Below are positions 61,153 to 64,000 of a DNA stretch of 64,000 bases, in pieces. The stretch is from Streptomyces sp. A3M-1-3 (GTDB taxonomy: Bacteria; Actinomycetota; Actinomycetes; Streptomycetales; Streptomycetaceae). The notes below the pieces were generated by a model. That model saw only the letters and a program-made list of their open reading frames with translations. It had not been told where the DNA came from and made no database searches. The number at the start of each line of letters is the position of its first letter. The stretch's first letter is position 1. The translations under genes and the position numbers were made by a program. The stretch covers positions 20,725 through 84,724 of the forward strand of contig NZ_JANAVP010000031.1 of NCBI RefSeq assembly GCF_024213665.1, in the 5' to 3' direction.

Positions 61153-61398
61153 GCTGAACGTGAAGAACGTAGGTTCGGCACCCACCTCGGCCACGGCCTG
61201 ACCGTCGAAGAGGCCACCGCCGCCACCCGCCAGACCACCGAGGGTGTCAAGAGCGCCGAGGCGATCCTCGCCCTGGCCCACGCCCACGACGTCGAGATGC
61301 CGATTACCGAAGTCATCTCCGCCCTGCTGCACGAGAAGGTCACCCTCGACCAGGCCGCGGCCGCGTTGATGCAGCGGCCCCCCAAGCCCGAGCGCTGA
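61144..61398 (+). pseudogene. gpsA 3'-end fragment
   Basis: The 84 residues match the C-terminal quarter of glycerol-3-phosphate dehydrogenase (GpsA): LTVEEATAATRQTTEGVKSA and the helix ending in ISALLHEKVTLDQAAAALM. The cofactor and catalytic domains are absent, so it is a remnant left by a deletion or transfer. The first 18 residues do not align with the family. Confidence 0.75.
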
Positions 61399-61545
61399 CC
61401 CCCGCGGAGACCCGCGTTGCGCGACACCGCCAACCACCTTCACCCTCCCGACACGGAGGTCCTCACCCCTGCACGGATCCGTGCTCTCCGCTCTCCAGCG
61501 TCCAGAGCGCCGTCGCCCTCGCACTTGTGGAGTGGATGATCAGCG

Positions 61546-61962
61546 GGCAACGGCGGCTCGGCGGCCGAGGCCCTTCACTGGAGCTCCGAACTGGTCGGCC
61601 GCTTGCCTGCCAAGCGGGCTGCCCGCGATCGCCCTGCACGCCGGCTCCTCCCAGTTACCGCCATCACCAACGACTACGGCGCGAAGGAGGTCTTTGCCCG
61701 GCAGGTCCGCGTGCACGGCCGGCCGGGCGACGTCCTGCTGCTGCTCTCCACGTGCGGCGCCAGCCCCAACGTGCTCGTCGCCTCGAAGGCGCATCGGGAG
61801 CTCGGGCTCACCATGTGGGCCCTGACCAGCCCGGCCCCGAACCCGCTCGCTGAGGCCGCGGACCAAGCTGTATGCAGTGGATGCCTGTTCGGGGGCAGCT
61901 CGCCTCCGCAAAAGCTCACAACGGGTGCGCACGTGAATGCTGCCCATCAGAAATCGATATGA
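61546..61962 (+). pseudogene. gmhA (phosphoheptose isomerase, SIS domain) remnant
   Basis: GNGGSAAEALHWSSELVGRL, TAITNDYGAKEVFARQVR, GRPGDVLLLLST, SPNVLVASKAH and WALTSPAPNPLAE match a sedoheptulose-7-phosphate isomerase. The middle (LPAIALHAGSSQL, about 61615-61660) lies in another frame, so two compensating frame changes are present. The start and the last 30 residues are missing. It is inactive. Confidence 0.7.
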
Positions 61963-62125
61963 GCAAATCACTAATTGACCGGCAGTCACGTCCTTGGCGA
62001 CAAGCTGCAAGACAGTGAGAGCAGGACCCGGAGAAACCCGACACCATACGGGCTCGCTGACACGCGCACGCATCGCGACCCATTAACGCCGAGACCGGGC
62101 GACTTCGCCATCAGAGACCCGTCCC

Positions 62126-62941
62126 CTATTTCACGGGCGTGATGGCCATCAGACGACAGGACGGCAACTCCATGGGGGTAAACGGTAGAAGCCGTATGGC
62201 GAACTCCTTGCCGCCCTGTCGAGGCAAGTAGAGTCGCCGCGGCTGGTGCGATGCCGGGTGCGTAATGGCTGGCAGGTTGGGCGCGTTCCACAGCTTGCCT
62301 GCGATTGGGTCAGCCATGACGGTGCCGATAACTGCCTGGAGTCGCGCATCTTGGGGCCATTGTTCGGCGTGCAGACGGAGTTGGGCGATCATCGGCAGCG
62401 CCCATTCATCCTGCCAGTCGATGAGCTGGGCACGGGCTTCGGGCCAGGTGAGGGCCCACTCCATCACATTGAGGCCATGCCGAATCCAGGGGAAGTATTC
62501 GCGGGTCTTGGCGTTGTAGGCGAGCACGTCCCAGCGGTGGTCGTTGACATAGAGCGCCCACGTGGGGCTCTGCTCGACGAGATCACGGATCGCATCCGGC
62601 AGCAGGCCACTGAGAGGGCTGACGGGCGCCGAGTTGGGGACTCGGCCGCGGGTGATGCGGTACACGATGTCCCACTCCTCAGTACTCAGGTCAAGGATCC
62701 GCCGGACAGCCTGCAGAAAGTTGTCGCTGTAGTTCTTCGGCCGGCCGGATTCCAGGGCGTTGTACCAACGACGGCTGACGCCGGCCAGTTGCGCTGTCTG
62801 GGCTTGGGTGATTCCGACAGAAGACCGGTCACCGAACGACGCCACAAAACCCGGTATGTCCGAAGTGTTACGCCGCGCACGGGCTTGCCTCAGAATGCGG
62901 GTAACGATCAACTGCATCTCACTCTTATTCATAACGTTCAC
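62126..62941 (-). CDS. XRE-family regulator with MmyB-like ligand domain
   Basis: Encodes 271 residues. Residues about 35-90 form an HTH (GITQAQTAQLAGVSRRWYNALESGR). The rest matches the MmyB-like ligand-binding domain: ALYVNDHRWDVLAYNAKTREYFPWIRHGLN and WALPMIAQLRLHAEQWP. It likely senses a small molecule or peptide and regulates its neighbours. GTG 62941 or ATG 62932 could be the start. It is divergent from the 24-residue ORF and the peptidase gene. Confidence 0.88.
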   Translation of the reverse strand: MNVMNKSEMQLIVTRILRQARARRNTSDIPGFVASFGDRSSVGITQAQTAQLAGVSRRWYNALESGRPKNYSDNFLQAVRRILDLSTEEWDIVYRITRGRVPNSAPVSPLSGLLPDAIRDLVEQSPTWALYVNDHRWDVLAYNAKTREYFPWIRHGLNVMEWALTWPEARAQLIDWQDEWALPMIAQLRLHAEQWPQDARLQAVIGTVMADPIAGKLWNAPNLPAITHPASHQPRRLYLPRQGGKEFAIRLLPFTPMELPSCRLMAITPVK

Positions 62942-63235
62942 ATAACGACGGGAGGGTGGGGCTCAGGTCACATTGCCGTCGCATTCACGGTCGCCCCACT
63001 CACGCGGCCACCGGTATCTCGGCGTGCCTTTAGGGGAGTTGACCCCGAACACCTCACCTACTACTTGAAGCGTGAAGGTTCTTGCGGGGCAGTGTGAACT
63101 GGGAGTTCTCATCAGAAGGATAAGCGCAGGGTTTGCGTTGCTGTGACGCACGGGCTGTCGCCTAATCTCGCTGAGACCGCTGAGGCACTCAATTCCCAGA
63201 GGCAGTAAGACCGTCGACCCGCAAAAAGGATCTTC

Positions 63236-63310
63236 ATGACGCGCTCCAATCCGATCACCGGGGAAGCAGCGGTATTGGCTACACCCGCCCCAATGACCGG
63301 CCCGGCTTGA
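63236..63310 (+). CDS. 24-residue peptide ORF
   Basis: ATG 63236 is preceded by AAAAAGGA at 5-base spacing, the best ribosome site in this region. It encodes 24 residues, Pro/Ala-rich with MTRSNPITGEA at the start, ending with TGA 63308-63310, which overlaps a possible TTG start of the next gene. It may be a leader or a signal peptide. Confidence 0.4.
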   Translation: MTRSNPITGEAAVLATPAPMTGPA

Positions 63311-63327
63311 GCAGATCAGGCAGCGAT

Positions 63328-63927
63328 ATGTTTTGGGCAAGCCTGCGCGGAGGCTGGCGCCGACCCTTGAGCGAACGTGGCCGGCGGAACCCGCCCAAGG
63401 CCGCGGAGCGGCGTCGTGCCGTGCGCGAGGAGTGTCGGGTGCTGCTGGAGCAGATGCCGATCCCGCGACCGTTCACGCTGGACGGGCTGATCGCCGGCAT
63501 CGAGGCGGCGCGCGGCCGAAAGATCAAACTCGTGGCCATTCCCGACTACCTGCTGGCCAACACTGACGTGTGCGGCCTATGGCTGCACCTCGATGACGCA
63601 CCCGTCGACATGATCTTGTACGTGGAGGGCACCACCACCTTCCACCGCATGCGGATCATCCTCCACGAGCTGGCCCACATGTGGTGCGACGACGAGACCG
63701 AAGTCAGCTACGAGGAACTGGCCAGACTCCTGCCGGACTTTCCACCCAACGTCCTGCACCGCCTGACCCGGCGCGGCCGGATCATGGCCCGGCATCGGTA
63801 CGACTCCCACACCGAGATGCGCGCCGAGATGCTGGCCGACCTCCTCCACAACGAGGCGTACGCCATCGACTACATCGAGGACACGACGCTCCGTCACCTC
63901 GATGAAGACCTGTCCCATCCCCTCCTA
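63328..63927 (+). pseudogene. ImmA/IrrE-like metallopeptidase, truncated by an IS
   Basis: About 200 residues are visible. RIILHELAHMWCDDE near residue 110 is the HExxH zinc motif, preceded by the GLWLHLDDAPVDMILYVEGTTT strands, and AEMLADLLHNEAY further on holds a possible third ligand. It resembles the toxin-like or ParH-like peptidases that sit beside XRE regulators. The frame would run off into the insertion at 63928, and no stop exists before the window end. ATG 63328 or coupled TTG 63307 are the possible starts. Confidence 0.7.
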
Positions 63928-64000
63928 GGGCCTGTTGCGAAAGTGGATCTCGCCTGTGAAATGATCTTGTGTTGTGGCGCGTGCAGATCTGACGGACGAA
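63928..64000 (+). mobile_element. Left end of an IS5-type insertion sequence
   Basis: The sequence from GGGCCTGTTGCGAAAGTGG at 63928 has the look of a Streptomyces IS5-family terminal repeat. It is followed 46 bases later by a transposase start. The insertion abuts CCTA in the peptidase gene. The right end is outside the window. Confidence 0.6.
63974..64000 (+). CDS. IS5-family transposase, 5' fragment
   Basis: GTG 63974 begins MARADLTDE, the usual start of IS5-type (DUF4096) transposases in Streptomyces. Only nine codons are in the window. Confidence 0.6.

Noticed and set aside
62963..63340. A 125-residue minus-strand frame in the divergent spacer
   Set aside because: No ribosome site, many rare codons, no motif; it conflicts with the small ORF and the peptidase start.
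1..64000. CRISPR arrays or rRNA genes
   Set aside because: No regularly spaced repeat-spacer pattern and no rRNA-like sequence seen.

Overview
High-GC, coding-dense actinobacterial DNA, almost certainly from a Streptomyces chromosome. The evidence is strong G/C third-position bias, frequent GTG (and some TTG) starts, many ATGA/GTGA start-stop overlaps, a second divergent EF-Tu, a conservon (histidine kinase-like / roadblock / DUF742 / GTPase / P450), and Streptomyces-type XRE regulators and insertion sequences. I see no tRNA, rRNA or CRISPR array.

Layout. (1) 1-20.9 kb looks like ordinary chromosome: hexapeptide-repeat enzymes, DedA and TVP38 membrane proteins, a thioesterase, a spermidine synthase-like protein, a patatin, an EF-Tu3-type factor, UppP, aldo/keto reductase, apolipoprotein N-acyltransferase, uracil-DNA glycosylase, a peptide-binding lipoprotein, two SDR reductases and a DUF3037/HipA-like pair. 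(2) 21.0-23.5 kb is an integration module: a tyrosine recombinase that seems to start at CTG, a small excisionase-like HTH protein, a 35-bp palindrome in front of it, and about 0.8 kb without a convincing gene. (3) 23.5-27.8 kb holds CutA, two large HTH/TPR-type regulators, an ATPase-fold anti-sigma-like protein and a TrmO-like protein. (4) 28.0-34.3 kb is a conservon (cvnA-B-C-D plus two P450 genes) preceded by, and translationally coupled to, a frameshifted GH15 remnant. (5) 34.3-55.1 kb is a long co-directional, mostly overlapping gene train: LuxR-type HTH, HAD phosphatase, GT-B-like protein, a thymidylate synthase homologue carrying the Asp typical of CMP/dCMP hydroxymethylases, a frameshifted O-carbamoyltransferase, a second glycosyltransferase, P-loop kinase, methyltransferases, two APH-like kinases, histidine phosphatase, NDP-sugar epimerase, SAH hydrolase-like protein, five Nudix domains in four genes, a CMP-Kdo synthetase-like cytidylyltransferase, an ABC exporter, a methyltransferase-Nudix-PCMT fusion and an ASCH protein. 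(6) 55.2-64.0 kb is a scrambled accessory tail: a ParB-like protein, a nuclease-like gene split exactly by an IS3-family element, unknown genes, gpsA and gmhA remnants, an XRE (MmyB-like) regulator facing a tiny ORF and an ImmA/IrrE-like peptidase, and the left end of an IS5-type element at the window edge.

How the genes may work together (inference): regions 4-5 read as one regulated programme. The conservon would sense a signal through a G-protein-like switch. The downstream train has the enzymes expected for a modified cytidine nucleotide or nucleotide-sugar product: base hydroxymethylation, CMP- and NDP-sugar handling, glycosyl transfer, carbamoylation, phosphate on/off chemistry, Nudix sanitation and export. 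No known cluster could be matched by eye. Two genes carry single-base frameshifts, so the pathway may be decaying, or the sequence may contain indel errors.
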